This document shows positions 35,381 through 43,337 of a DNA stretch of 64,000 nucleotides, in pieces. Source of the DNA: Parablautia sp. Marseille-Q6255 (GTDB lineage: Bacteria; Bacillota; Clostridia; Lachnospirales; Lachnospiraceae); contig NZ_CATNVD010000013.1 of assembly GCF_951230155.1 (NCBI RefSeq), positions 82,286-146,285 of the forward strand, read 5' to 3'. The notes under the pieces are model-generated. The model searched no databases and was not told the DNA's origin. It saw nothing but the letters and a program-made list of their open reading frames with translations. A program made the translations under genes and the position numbers. How positions within the stretch are numbered: the first letter of the stretch is position 1; each line of letters begins with the position of its first letter.

Positions 35381-35974
35381 TTATTTATTCATATCTACAT
35401 CTATTACCCGATAAATTCGTTTGAGAATCATAAATAAAGTTATCAATAGTAAAAAAACCAAATAATATACGATAAAACTTTGTAAATAACTATACTGCTT
35501 TACAAATACATTAAATAGACAAAAAATGAGAATCACAATACTCAACAATATTGCAAACATCACTGCATAATACGTTTGTATTAACGAACGTTTTGATATG
35601 TGCGCATCCATGCTGTAGTAGTTCGGATTCTGTTGAATTTTCGACTTCATATCAATTATCATTGTTAATAAAGTAAATAACATGGCTGTTAAAATCGAAA
35701 CTATAATCGTAACAATATTGAGAATTGATGCATCCATTCTTTTATTCTTCACCGCGCCCAAAGCAATTATTAGAGGAATACCAAAATAATAAATTATTGG
35801 AACAAGCATTATCCCACCGTCCCGTTTTTTAAAGCAAGACACATAGTTTAAAATAATCGTTCTTACAGAAGCATATTTCATTTTAAATACCAACCGTCCA
35901 ACTACCAATAAACAAACGACTACACAAATTATCATGATGTCCGGCTTTAAAAAAATTTTTATTATTTCAGCCAT
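35381..35974 (-). CDS. Membrane protein of the SOS-boxed moron pair
   Basis: A 197-residue protein with about five transmembrane segments (near 10-28, 53-72, 83-107, 137-158 and 163-186) and a central cytoplasmic loop around IDMKSKIQQNPNYYSMD. No enzyme motif is visible and no family is recognised. It follows the 316-residue gene after 11 bases, so the two form one operon with a terminator behind it. A soluble partner plus a membrane protein is a plan shared by many abortive-infection systems; that reading is inference. Confidence 0.7.
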   Translation of the reverse strand: MAEIIKIFLKPDIMIICVVVCLLVVGRLVFKMKYASVRTIILNYVSCFKKRDGGIMLVPIIYYFGIPLIIALGAVKNKRMDASILNIVTIIVSILTAMLFTLLTMIIDMKSKIQQNPNYYSMDAHISKRSLIQTYYAVMFAILLSIVILIFCLFNVFVKQYSYLQSFIVYYLVFLLLITLFMILKRIYRVIDVDMNK

Positions 35975-35985
35975 AATTAATTCCC

Positions 35986-36936
35986 CTATTCAGCAATGAA
36001 TCCTTGTCCAACTAAGTAGCCTCTTCCTGTTTCTATCATTACCGGTTTCAAACTTTCAAATATTGGATGCCCATCAGCAGTTTGAACCTTTTCTGTAATA
36101 TCTTCTGTGATAATTATCTTATCCAAATTATCCAGATTTATCGTTTTTTCTGTTTTCCCTAACTTAAAAACCAACTTTAAATTATTATAATCAAAACCAT
36201 CTATTTGTATGATTTCTGTAGCGGCTCTTTGTCCTCGCATCCATTCATCAATCTCAATTCGTTTTCTGGTCATAAACCCTATTGGCTTATGAATGATCCT
36301 TTCTTCGCTTGTTGCAGCAACACCATAATTTACACCCATTCGTTCCGCTTCATCTTCAGGTATTTCATATCTGATCATAGAAATTTTCTGCAAAACACCT
36401 TCGTTAAAATACTTTTGCACATATTGTTTTGGCATTACAGGCCCCATTGAAACAAATAAATCCGGATTTACATTTCTAAGAATCTCTTGAATTTTTTTAT
36501 GCAATGCAACCTTTACGCCATATTGTCCTAGTGTTTGCATGACAATGACACAAGTATCTATTTCCCCAGCCGGGAGCACAATACAAAAGCCAAATGGCAT
36601 AACATCTGCCTGATTGGTGCTACGATTATATATCTCACCACTGTTTATGTTGACTAACTCTGAACTTGTGCCATATTCTCCTGTTTTTATTTTTCCGCAA
36701 AGTGTTTTACAAATAAGTCTGTTATTATCATCTAAAATCTCTTCATTATCCTTTTGGCAAAATGTAAAAAGACTTTCTTTGTCCCTATCATTTATATATT
36801 CATTTATATGTGTATCAATGTACTCTGAAATTATCTGAATAATATCTCTTTCAGCAACAATATTATTTAAATTTTGTTTTTCTACGCCACCTAACGATAC
36901 ACTCATCCCGTAAACAGACAAACCAATTTTTCTCAT
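35986..36936 (-). CDS. Soluble protein of the SOS-boxed moron pair
   Basis: A 316-residue protein I cannot assign. The N-terminal third is helical (IIQIISEYIDTHINEYI); the middle is beta-rich (VMPFGFCIVLPAGEIDTCVIVMQ and QYGVKVALHKKI); a charged C-terminal half follows. The ATG at 36936 has GGGGGA six bases upstream. Base composition is more AT-rich than the structural genes. It is first in an operon with the membrane protein downstream. Two promoters lie upstream, one with a LexA-type box. A defence or exclusion role is plausible but unproven. Confidence 0.7.
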   Translation of the reverse strand: MRKIGLSVYGMSVSLGGVEKQNLNNIVAERDIIQIISEYIDTHINEYINDRDKESLFTFCQKDNEEILDDNNRLICKTLCGKIKTGEYGTSSELVNINSGEIYNRSTNQADVMPFGFCIVLPAGEIDTCVIVMQTLGQYGVKVALHKKIQEILRNVNPDLFVSMGPVMPKQYVQKYFNEGVLQKISMIRYEIPEDEAERMGVNYGVAATSEERIIHKPIGFMTRKRIEIDEWMRGQRAATEIIQIDGFDYNNLKLVFKLGKTEKTINLDNLDKIIITEDITEKVQTADGHPIFESLKPVMIETGRGYLVGQGFIAE

Positions 36937-36967
36937 ATAAAAATCCCCCAAACAACATTTTTCTTTT

Positions 36968-36996
36968 ATTGTATTCCAAAATTATCTATTTTTCAA
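36968..36996 (-). promoter_or_regulatory. Candidate constitutive promoter of the moron pair
   Basis: On the minus strand TTGAAA (36991-36996), 17-base spacer, TACAAT (36968-36973), about 30 bases from the first gene. Confidence 0.6.
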
Positions 36997-37023
36997 CAAG
37001 AAACGCTTGTCTGAGTCATCTTT

Positions 37024-37052
37024 ATATTACCGAACATTTGTTCTTTTGTCTA
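37024..37052 (-). promoter_or_regulatory. Candidate SOS promoter with LexA-type box
   Basis: On the minus strand TAGACA (37047-37052), 17-base spacer, TAATAT (37024-37029). The spacer contains the palindrome CGAACATTTGTTC (37031-37043), close to the Gram-positive LexA consensus CGAAC-N4-GTTCG. Binding there would block the promoter until DNA damage. Confidence 0.6.
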
Positions 37053-37068
37053 TTGACAAAACCACCAA

Positions 37069-37102
37069 AAAGAGCCGTGTATTTTCTACACGACTCTCTT
37101 TA
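37069..37102 (-). terminator. Terminator after the tRNA
   Basis: Hairpin with arms AAAGAGCCGTGTA and TACACGACTCTCTTT (one mismatch) and A/T runs on both sides; lies 32 bases past the tRNA 3' end. Confidence 0.75.
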
Positions 37103-37133
37103 AAAAATGTTGTTTGGGTCCTCATTCGAGGAA

Positions 37134-37206
37134 TCGGAACAGCCGGAATCGAACCGGCGACCCCACGGATATAAGCCATGTGCTCTGCCAACTGAGCTAT
37201 GTTCCA
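37134..37206 (-). tRNA. tRNA-Ile, anticodon UAU (reads AUA)
   Basis: A complete cloverleaf reads on the minus strand: acceptor TGGAACA with TGTTCCG (first pair U-G), TA at positions 8-9, D arm GCTC/GAGC with loop AGTTGGCA, anticodon stem CATGG/CCGTG around loop CTTATAT, five-base variable loop GGGTC, T arm GCCGG-TTCGATT-CCGGC, discriminator A. CCA is not encoded. The anticodon TAT would decode the rare Ile codon AUA. It sits at the head of the late region, next to the late promoter. Confidence 0.88.
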
Positions 37207-37362
37207 ATATGCCGGCAAGGTTCCTGCGGCGTTGCCTCATTATTTAAGTCCGTCTTATGAGGTATCACCTTGTACCGGCAAATCAGCCGCCGAGCTGTGA
37301 CGCCCAGCGACTGTGGAGGAAATGTACTTGGCTTTTTGTATCACCTAATTTTACATGCTACC

Positions 37363-37396
37363 ATTATAAATCTTTCAAACGGACATCGCAAGGACA
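37363..37396 (-). promoter_or_regulatory. Candidate late promoter with activator repeats
   Basis: On the minus strand TATAAT (37363-37368) with TTGCGA 17 bases upstream, flanked by two TGTCC repeats 11 bp apart (37381-37385, 37392-37396). It lies just downstream of the ArpU-like regulator gene and points to the tRNA and late genes. The helical phasing suggests activator binding. Confidence 0.5.
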
Positions 37397-37415
37397 CGTT
37401 TTTGCCAACCTTCTG

Positions 37416-37919
37416 TCACTCCAAGTTTACTGCGTCTGCCCCGAACAGATACACACTCAGGATATTCGTCAGCTCTTGAACCCACCGGCGCGCTGTTCGT
37501 TCTGAATACCCATATACCTCCGTAATGCTCTCATACGTCATCTCGTCAAAATAGAAATACTTAAAGGCAAGAAACTTCTCTGGCGTATTCTTACTGTACT
37601 GTTCACGCTCAAGCAGCGCCACACATTTATCTATATGTGCAATCATCACGATACTTCTGAGCTTGCTTTTGAGAATACTGTTGATGAAAATATCCTCTTC
37701 GGTAAACTCTTCCAGTTCATCGCTGTTATCCATCTCGGTCAGATCGGAAATCCCCTCTTGCACACTCTCGCAAATGCGATTGTAATTTTGCAGCAATTTC
37801 TTTGTATTCCGAAATGTCTTGACCCGCTTTTCTTTCTCAAGCTCTTTTCTCAACTCCTTGACTGCCTCTTTCGCAGCCATCGTCGCGATCGTTTCCGCTG
37901 TTACCGTTTTCACCGGCAT
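37416..37919 (-). CDS. ArpU-like late transcription regulator
   Basis: A 167-residue protein of the ArpU/RinA-like group that switches on phage late genes. The N-terminal part is coiled coil. The C-terminal third is a sigma-70 region 4-like helix-turn-helix: FDEMTYESITEVYGYSERTARRWVQELT. Its position, last in the early operon and directly before the late promoter region, fits the role. Confidence 0.82.
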   Translation of the reverse strand: MPVKTVTAETIATMAAKEAVKELRKELEKEKRVKTFRNTKKLLQNYNRICESVQEGISDLTEMDNSDELEEFTEEDIFINSILKSKLRSIVMIAHIDKCVALLEREQYSKNTPEKFLAFKYFYFDEMTYESITEVYGYSERTARRWVQELTNILSVYLFGADAVNLE

Positions 37920-38082
37920 CCCCTCCTCTCTGATATGGTCTGTGCCTCATATGCCACCATGCAGACTCCGGCGGTTTGCACTTATCATTGTATATCCTCG
38001 GTGCATGGTACATCGGAGCTTTTCGCTCGCGCTCGTCGATGATCTGCTGCACAGTCTTGCGTTGTCTCTGACTGTTATCCAT
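37837..38082 (-). CDS. Small basic prophage protein overlapping the late regulator
   Basis: An 81-residue frame with a GAGGGG ribosome site and an ATG four bases past the previous stop. The first 50 residues look genuine (VQQIIDERERKAPMYHAPRIYND). The last 27 overlap the regulator gene in another frame and are Gly/Asn-rich. Function unknown; the overlap lowers confidence. Confidence 0.45.
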   Translation of the reverse strand: MDNSQRQRKTVQQIIDERERKAPMYHAPRIYNDKCKPPESAWWHMRHRPYQRGGDAGENGNSGNDRDDGCERGSQGVEKRA

Positions 38083-38086
38083 ACGC

Positions 38087-38401
38087 TTACCCCTCTGTAA
38101 AATCTATGATTTCAACACCAACAATCATATTATTCATTTCTTCTGCATCACACGCGCACTTCAAAGTATCACCTTTTTCATTCACTAACACGCAGTTAAA
38201 TGTGCCGTAATCTTCATCATATGTGAGCTGACAATCATTGTCGGGGAATTCATTTTCGCATTCAAAATCAAAATCCAGAATTTGTTTTCCCTTACAATTT
38301 CCTTTGATTTTTTGAATGATATGTCCTACATAATCCCATGCCTGTAAAGTAATTTTTACTGTATGTACTCCACTGTCTATATTTGGATCATATTTTTTCA
38401 T
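38087..38401 (-). CDS. Small acidic early prophage protein
   Basis: A 104-residue acidic, beta-rich protein (TVKITLQAWDYVGHIIQKIKG, FNCVLVNEKGDTL). The ATG at 38401 overlaps the stop of the preceding gene and has a GGAGGGTGGAG ribosome site. Unknown function. Confidence 0.6.
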   Translation of the reverse strand: MKKYDPNIDSGVHTVKITLQAWDYVGHIIQKIKGNCKGKQILDFDFECENEFPDNDCQLTYDEDYGTFNCVLVNEKGDTLKCACDAEEMNNMIVGVEIIDFTEG

Positions 38402-38694
38402 CACTCCACCCTCCCGAATCTCTGCATCACGTTCTGTTTCCAATCTTTGCTGACCGTTTTCTTTACTCCGCCGGACAGCAGATCTTCAAGAAATATCGCC
38501 CACTTCTCAAGCTGCTCCTTTTTCCAACTCAGGATCGCCTGATCGAGCGCTGTGTCCTCCGTGATCAGCATGTGCCTGATGTTTACGATGCCGGCACGCA
38601 CTTCTTCGAGCTTATGTGCGATCGCAATCTTCATCTCGCCTGCTTCCGCAGCGTGTTTCTGTGCTTCCTGTTTCCAGTTGATTTCTCTGTTCAT
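38401..38694 (-). CDS. Small helical early prophage protein
   Basis: A 97-residue helical protein (MNREINWKQEAQKHAAEAGEM, cut for length, then IRHMLITEDTALDQAILSW). The start at 38694 follows a perfect GGAGGT; the longer reading has no ribosome site. Function unknown. Confidence 0.6.
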   Translation of the reverse strand: MNREINWKQEAQKHAAEAGEMKIAIAHKLEEVRAGIVNIRHMLITEDTALDQAILSWKKEQLEKWAIFLEDLLSGGVKKTVSKDWKQNVMQRFGRVE

Positions 38695-38705
38695 CCTCTT
38701 ACCTC

Positions 38706-38921
38706 CTAAACGATACCGTGACTCCACACAGCTCCAACACAGCGTGTGTGGAAAAACAACTCAGTTCCCCGTTTCGTCTTTACGTACTCAACGCCCTCTG
38801 CATCTGCGGATGAGATCTTTTCTCCGCAACCCTGGCACAGCACTTCGCAGATCTGCCTCCTTCTCGCGTCCGTTTGCCCAGTCGGCTTTCCTGCTGCTCT
38901 TATGTACTTTGACACATCCAC
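38706..38921 (-). CDS. Small zinc-ribbon-like prophage protein
   Basis: A 71-residue protein with CQGCGEKI in the middle and HTRC toward the end, a likely four-ligand zinc site. Lies between the helicase and small unknown genes. Function unknown, possibly nucleic-acid binding. Confidence 0.6.
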   Translation of the reverse strand: MDVSKYIRAAGKPTGQTDARRRQICEVLCQGCGEKISSADAEGVEYVKTKRGTELFFHTRCVGAVWSHGIV

Positions 38922-38922
38922 G

Positions 38923-40308
38923 TTACTTTCCCTCCTTAATCGCCTTGATTCTTGCTTTCAGACTCTGCATCACCCAATTCTGTACGTCGTCTTTTCTGGC
39001 AAGAGCCTGCATCACATCTTCATCACGTGTGCCGGTACACACGAGATGGTGAACGATGACTTTCTGTGTCTGACCCTGTCTGTGCAGACGCTTATTCGCC
39101 TGTGTATACAACTCATAGTTCCATGTGAGCCCAAACCAGATCACATGATTTCCGCCTTGCTGCAGGTTCAGTCCATAGGCACTGCTTGCCGGATGTGTAA
39201 GCAGGACATCGATCTGTCCTGCGTTCCAGTCGTCCTCGTCCTGCGTTGTTTTTAACTCTCGGATCCTTAGTCCTGTCTTCTTAAGTGCTTCCAGTATCCG
39301 CTCTTTGTCATGCTGGAAATTATAAAACACAAGTGCCGGTTTTCCCCGTAGGGATTCGATCAGTTCAAGTAGTGCCTCGATCTTACAGTTATGCACCTCA
39401 TGTACCTGACGGTCCTCGTCATACACAGCGCCATTTGACAGCTGCAGCAGTTTATTGGACAGTGCAGCTGCACTCGTCACACTGATCTCCTCTTCGTCTT
39501 CCGGCAGCTCCAGCACCATCTTCCGTTCCAACTCACGGTAGGCCTTTCCTGCTTTCGTATCCAAGACAACTGGGATCTCATGAAACGTCAGATCCGGAAG
39601 TTGCAGGTAATCTTCCGCCTTCATGCTGATACAGATATCCGAAATCCGTGACAGGATACTGTCCTCACTTCCCGGTTTTGCTTTATAGTCGTACACCATG
39701 CCATCTGCCCCGCGGCGCCCCGGATCAAAATACCGCTCCCGAAAATGCGTGTACCGCTTACCCAGACGCTCGCCTCCGTCCAGAAGATAGACCTGCGCCC
39801 ACAAATCTGAAAGTCCGTTCGGAGACGGCGTGCCGGTGAGTTCAACCAGCCGTGTGATCTTTCCGGAGATTCCGGCGAGCGATTTGAAACGTTTCGATGT
39901 ATGGCTTTTAAAACTGCTGCTCTCATCAATCACGACCATGTCAAACGGCCAGTCGTTCCGGTAGTAATCCACCAGCCAGCAGACATTCTCTCGGTTTGTG
40001 ATGTAAATGTCTGCTGGCGTGTTCAGCGCCCTGATTCGCTTCGCCTGACTTCCAAGCACCTGCGAGACACGCAGGATCTTCGTATGCTCCCACTTGTCTT
40101 TTTCTTTCATCCATGTCCCCTCTGCCACTTTCTTTGGCGCGATCACCAACACGCGGCGCACTTGGAAGCGATTGTATTTCAGCTCTCGGATCGCGGTCAG
40201 CGTTGTCACTGTCTTGCCTAAACCCATATCGAGATAAAGCCCCAGTTTGTTGATTTCAAGAATCTTGTCAATACAGTGTTGCTGATAAGCGTGAGGTGTA
40301 AATATCAT
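38923..40308 (-). CDS. SNF2/DEAH-type phage helicase
   Basis: A 461-residue superfamily 2 ATPase. Motif I is LGLYLDMGLGKTVTTL, motif II VVIDESSSFK, motif III LTGTPSPN, and motif VI reads ANKRLHRQGQTQKV. These are typical of Swi2/Snf2-like helicases in siphovirus early operons. It probably moves on DNA during replication or recombination. It is followed by the zinc-ribbon gene with one base between. Confidence 0.9.
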   Translation of the reverse strand: MIFTPHAYQQHCIDKILEINKLGLYLDMGLGKTVTTLTAIRELKYNRFQVRRVLVIAPKKVAEGTWMKEKDKWEHTKILRVSQVLGSQAKRIRALNTPADIYITNRENVCWLVDYYRNDWPFDMVVIDESSSFKSHTSKRFKSLAGISGKITRLVELTGTPSPNGLSDLWAQVYLLDGGERLGKRYTHFRERYFDPGRRGADGMVYDYKAKPGSEDSILSRISDICISMKAEDYLQLPDLTFHEIPVVLDTKAGKAYRELERKMVLELPEDEEEISVTSAAALSNKLLQLSNGAVYDEDRQVHEVHNCKIEALLELIESLRGKPALVFYNFQHDKERILEALKKTGLRIRELKTTQDEDDWNAGQIDVLLTHPASSAYGLNLQQGGNHVIWFGLTWNYELYTQANKRLHRQGQTQKVIVHHLVCTGTRDEDVMQALARKDDVQNWVMQSLKARIKAIKEGK

Positions 40309-40323
40309 TGCCCATCGCTCCTT

Positions 40324-40644
40324 TCACAGATCGTACCTCGTGGCAATCCGGGATGCTGTATCCCAAAAGCCCTGATCCTCAAAGAACTCTTTTAACCCTG
40401 CGATTCCTCGGATAACCCGGGTGTATTGTCCCAGATCATCCAGCCGTTTCAGCTGCACCCCTTGCAGCACACTCAGCCTGCCGGTATCTGTTTTCAGTTC
40501 GACGAAGATCGGACGCCCGTCTGGAAATATTACGATGCGATCCGGAACACCGTCATTTCCTGGACTTACGAACTTGTACGCCCTGCCGCCCAGCTTCCGT
40601 ACCTCATCTACGAGGATCTTCTCGATCTCTTTTTCTTTCATCAT
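40324..40644 (-). CDS. VRR-NUC nuclease
   Basis: A 106-residue stand-alone VRR-NUC domain (PD-(D/E)xK fold). The catalytic core is visible: GVPDRIVIFPDGRPIFVELKTDTGRLS, with the Asp, the ELK pair and a following Gln. Such nucleases cut branched DNA. I start at the first ATG of an ATGATG (40644), behind GGAGGGG. It is paired with the SNF2-type helicase downstream. Confidence 0.88.
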   Translation of the reverse strand: MMKEKEIEKILVDEVRKLGGRAYKFVSPGNDGVPDRIVIFPDGRPIFVELKTDTGRLSVLQGVQLKRLDDLGQYTRVIRGIAGLKEFFEDQGFWDTASRIATRYDL

Positions 40645-40761
40645 GTCCCCTCCTGCCATCTACAACTCTCACACACGCGTGTATGTATTACCCGTATTAT
40701 GTGCCGTATGTAATATTAGGCGTATTTATTATTATTTATTTTTTCTTTTATATGTAAAGTT

Positions 40762-40918
40762 TGTAGACATTGTAGACATATATAGGTTTTTATTGAATTT
40801 ATGCGGTTTTGCAGTGTCTACACAGTCTGTAGATTTATGTAGACTCTGTATACAACCTATTTTTTAGCAGTCTACAACGACTACAAAGTTTTTCAGTTTG
40901 TATTTATTCTATGTAGAC
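40762..40918. repeat. TGTAGAC repeats, candidate replication origin
   Basis: Six copies of TGTAGAC in both orientations: 40762, 40771, 40838 and 40912 forward; 40816 and 40870 reversed. A shortened copy is at 40828. The 264-bp gap between the nuclease and primase/helicase genes is very AT-rich and has no gene. An ACACGCGTGT palindrome sits at 40673-40682. Iteron-like repeats beside the replicative helicase suggest an origin. Confidence 0.55.
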
Positions 40919-43326
40919 ACTGCTTTGAACCCCCGTTGCATTCCGTACGGTCCATGCCGTCCCGGGCTTTTTTCCCGTTCCCACCCGGGAAGTCCCTGCA
41001 GGATACCGTTGATCTCCATACTGTCACGACGCTGCATGTATCTTGGATCACTGCCGAAGCATTCTGCCCATACCGCCATTGCGCAGATCCGATCCCGCCG
41101 CACAAGCTTCTGGCCGCTTCCTGTCCTTGCATTTCCGTTTAAGAACATACGCCGTTCACTCAGGCTCAATGATTCCCAGTTATCTGGAACTTCACGCTCA
41201 AGAAATGATTTAACCAGTCCCTCTTTCCCGTTCGTTTCTTTGTGGGATTCCTGTGCCTCCGCTGCCATACGTTCGATCTCTTTTGGCAGGTACAGTTCTT
41301 CTCCCATCTGCCAGTAAAAATAAGCTTCTGCCCATATCTGGTCGACTTCTTCTGGCAGCTGCTTCCACACAGATTTCTTTGCCGGATGCTCGCCAACATC
41401 CACCGGCCAGAAGCGCCGGTTCCCCGTCGTGTCTTTTAGGAACTCCGTGTCATTGCTTGTCCCGAAGAACACGCAGCGCCGCGGATACTTATCCGTCCGA
41501 CGGCCGTATGCCGCGCGGTAGATATCATCCGTCTTGCTCAAAAACTGTTTGATGACCTGCGTCTCCTGCTTCGTAAAAGCCGAAAGCTCCCCGACCTCGT
41601 TGATCCAGGTGCCCTGTATCAGCTCCGCCGCCTCCTTACCTTCAAACGTTGTCAGCGAATCAGAGAACCATTCTTTCCCCAGAATGCGCAGAAAGGTGCT
41701 CTTTCCGATCCCCTGCGGTCCGGTAAAGATCGGCATATAGTCGAATTTTACGCCGCCGGTTACCGCACGCGCTACTGCAGCACACAATGACTTCCGCATA
41801 ACCGCCCGTGTATAAGCCGTGTCTTCCGCACCGAGATAATCCGCAAGAAGCGCGTCGAGCCGCCGCACGCCGTCCCACGTAAGCCCTTCCAGATAACGTT
41901 TCACGTCATTGATCCGGTTCTGGCTGCTGACGATCAGAAGGGCATTATCCAGTTTCTCCTTCCCTGTCAACTGATAAAAAGTCTCCATATACCGGTAGTA
42001 CCCCGCATCGTCCACATCCTGCCAGCGGCGCCGGATATCCCGTTTATCCCACGGGAGCTTGCCAAGTACCATGCCGCAGCTTGCAAACTCATCCGTCACG
42101 ATCCTTCCCGCAAGCAAAGGATCGTGCTCGAGGACCAGCACCGCGTTATTGATTGTTTTCTCTATCTTCCCGCTACTGTCAGTCGTAAGACGTGTAATCC
42201 ACGCCATATCGTAGCCGTCTTCCGTTAGCATGTTTCCGGTTGTTTCATCTGTTCGAAATGCTTCCTTCGCCTGTTCTACCCTCTCCTTCGCTATAAGCTT
42301 CGCGACTTCCTTATCTCCGGACGCCAGGCGGCTCATAGCCACGAATGACGGCAGCTTACTAACCGGCGTACCATCCTTCGCTTCTGTATCCTGATCGCCA
42401 AACTTATGCAGTCGGATCAGGTCAAACGCATTCACAAGCTGCCCCGAGCAGGGATCTGTTGCATGGTGCGAATACAGGAACCGGTCTCCGTCATAGACTA
42501 CAGCTCCGCCGCTCGTAGAGCCCCCTGTGAACGTGTAACGCCCCGGTACAGCCGTCTCCTCATACATTCCCGGTATAAACTGTTCCATCGCCTGCGTGAC
42601 GCTATACGTCCGGCAGAATGCGCCGATAATACCACGTTTTGTGGTCGGATCTTCCTGCTTTGCCAGCCTGCGGCGTTCCATCGCCTCAACTCCCGGAACC
42701 TGCGGCCACTGCGTCACGTCCTGCCAGTCCCCATACATCGCAAGGACGCCGTCCAGACTCCCGAACGGTTTATCATACACACGAAAAATGAACTCTGCGT
42801 CCCGGCTGCAGCTTGCCCAGTACATAAGCCGTGTTGCCTCGAACGTCGTCGGGTCACAGAACTCCATACCGATCAGTGACGCCAGCTTGCGCGCCGCAGG
42901 CTCGTATTCGTCCGCCGTCGCTGTCCGATCAAGGGGCAGGACGATCCGCAGACGCGGCGTATAGCCGGAATGCTTGCGCGTACTGTACACGACTGCGGCA
43001 CATCCAAGCCCATCCACCCGTCTCAGGATATCATCCGTCTTTCCTGCCGGTATGTTGTCAAGGTCAAGCGTAATAAGATCCCTGCCTTCCACGCAGCCGG
43101 CTTTCCGCCGGTCCTGCGTAAATGTACCACCCACAAATCCGCCCACGTCCTTGAGCTCTGCCTGTTGTGCCTTCGGCATCTTCAGGTATTCCTCGTACGT
43201 TTCCGTTCCACGCACCGGTGTTTTTAATTTTTCGGTAAATTCAGACCAGAGGATCTCACTTTTCGGCCAGTGGGTTACCTTCCGGCTTCCCCCTGTGCTG
43301 ATCTTCAGCATTCTGTTATACTGCAT
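40909..43326 (-). CDS. Primase-polymerase / VapE-type replicative helicase
   Basis: An 805-residue replication protein. Residues about 1-230 form an archaeo-eukaryotic-type primase domain (LITLDLDNIPA with paired Asp; STRKHSGYTPRLRIVLPL). The C-terminal half is a virulence-associated E (VapE) ATPase: GPQGIGKSTFLRILG (Walker A), TWINEVGELSAF (Walker B region), FFGTSNDTEFL (sensor). It would prime and unwind DNA at the phage origin. Upstream lies the phage DNA polymerase, downstream the TGTAGAC repeats. Confidence 0.88.
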   Translation of the reverse strand: MQYNRMLKISTGGSRKVTHWPKSEILWSEFTEKLKTPVRGTETYEEYLKMPKAQQAELKDVGGFVGGTFTQDRRKAGCVEGRDLITLDLDNIPAGKTDDILRRVDGLGCAAVVYSTRKHSGYTPRLRIVLPLDRTATADEYEPAARKLASLIGMEFCDPTTFEATRLMYWASCSRDAEFIFRVYDKPFGSLDGVLAMYGDWQDVTQWPQVPGVEAMERRRLAKQEDPTTKRGIIGAFCRTYSVTQAMEQFIPGMYEETAVPGRYTFTGGSTSGGAVVYDGDRFLYSHHATDPCSGQLVNAFDLIRLHKFGDQDTEAKDGTPVSKLPSFVAMSRLASGDKEVAKLIAKERVEQAKEAFRTDETTGNMLTEDGYDMAWITRLTTDSSGKIEKTINNAVLVLEHDPLLAGRIVTDEFASCGMVLGKLPWDKRDIRRRWQDVDDAGYYRYMETFYQLTGKEKLDNALLIVSSQNRINDVKRYLEGLTWDGVRRLDALLADYLGAEDTAYTRAVMRKSLCAAVARAVTGGVKFDYMPIFTGPQGIGKSTFLRILGKEWFSDSLTTFEGKEAAELIQGTWINEVGELSAFTKQETQVIKQFLSKTDDIYRAAYGRRTDKYPRRCVFFGTSNDTEFLKDTTGNRRFWPVDVGEHPAKKSVWKQLPEEVDQIWAEAYFYWQMGEELYLPKEIERMAAEAQESHKETNGKEGLVKSFLEREVPDNWESLSLSERRMFLNGNARTGSGQKLVRRDRICAMAVWAECFGSDPRYMQRRDSMEINGILQGLPGWEREKSPGRHGPYGMQRGFKAVST

Positions 43327-43337
43327 TTCCCGTCCTC

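Noticed and set aside
37027..37218. A 63-codon frame on the minus strand
   Set aside because: It is read through a tRNA gene and a terminator; no coding character.
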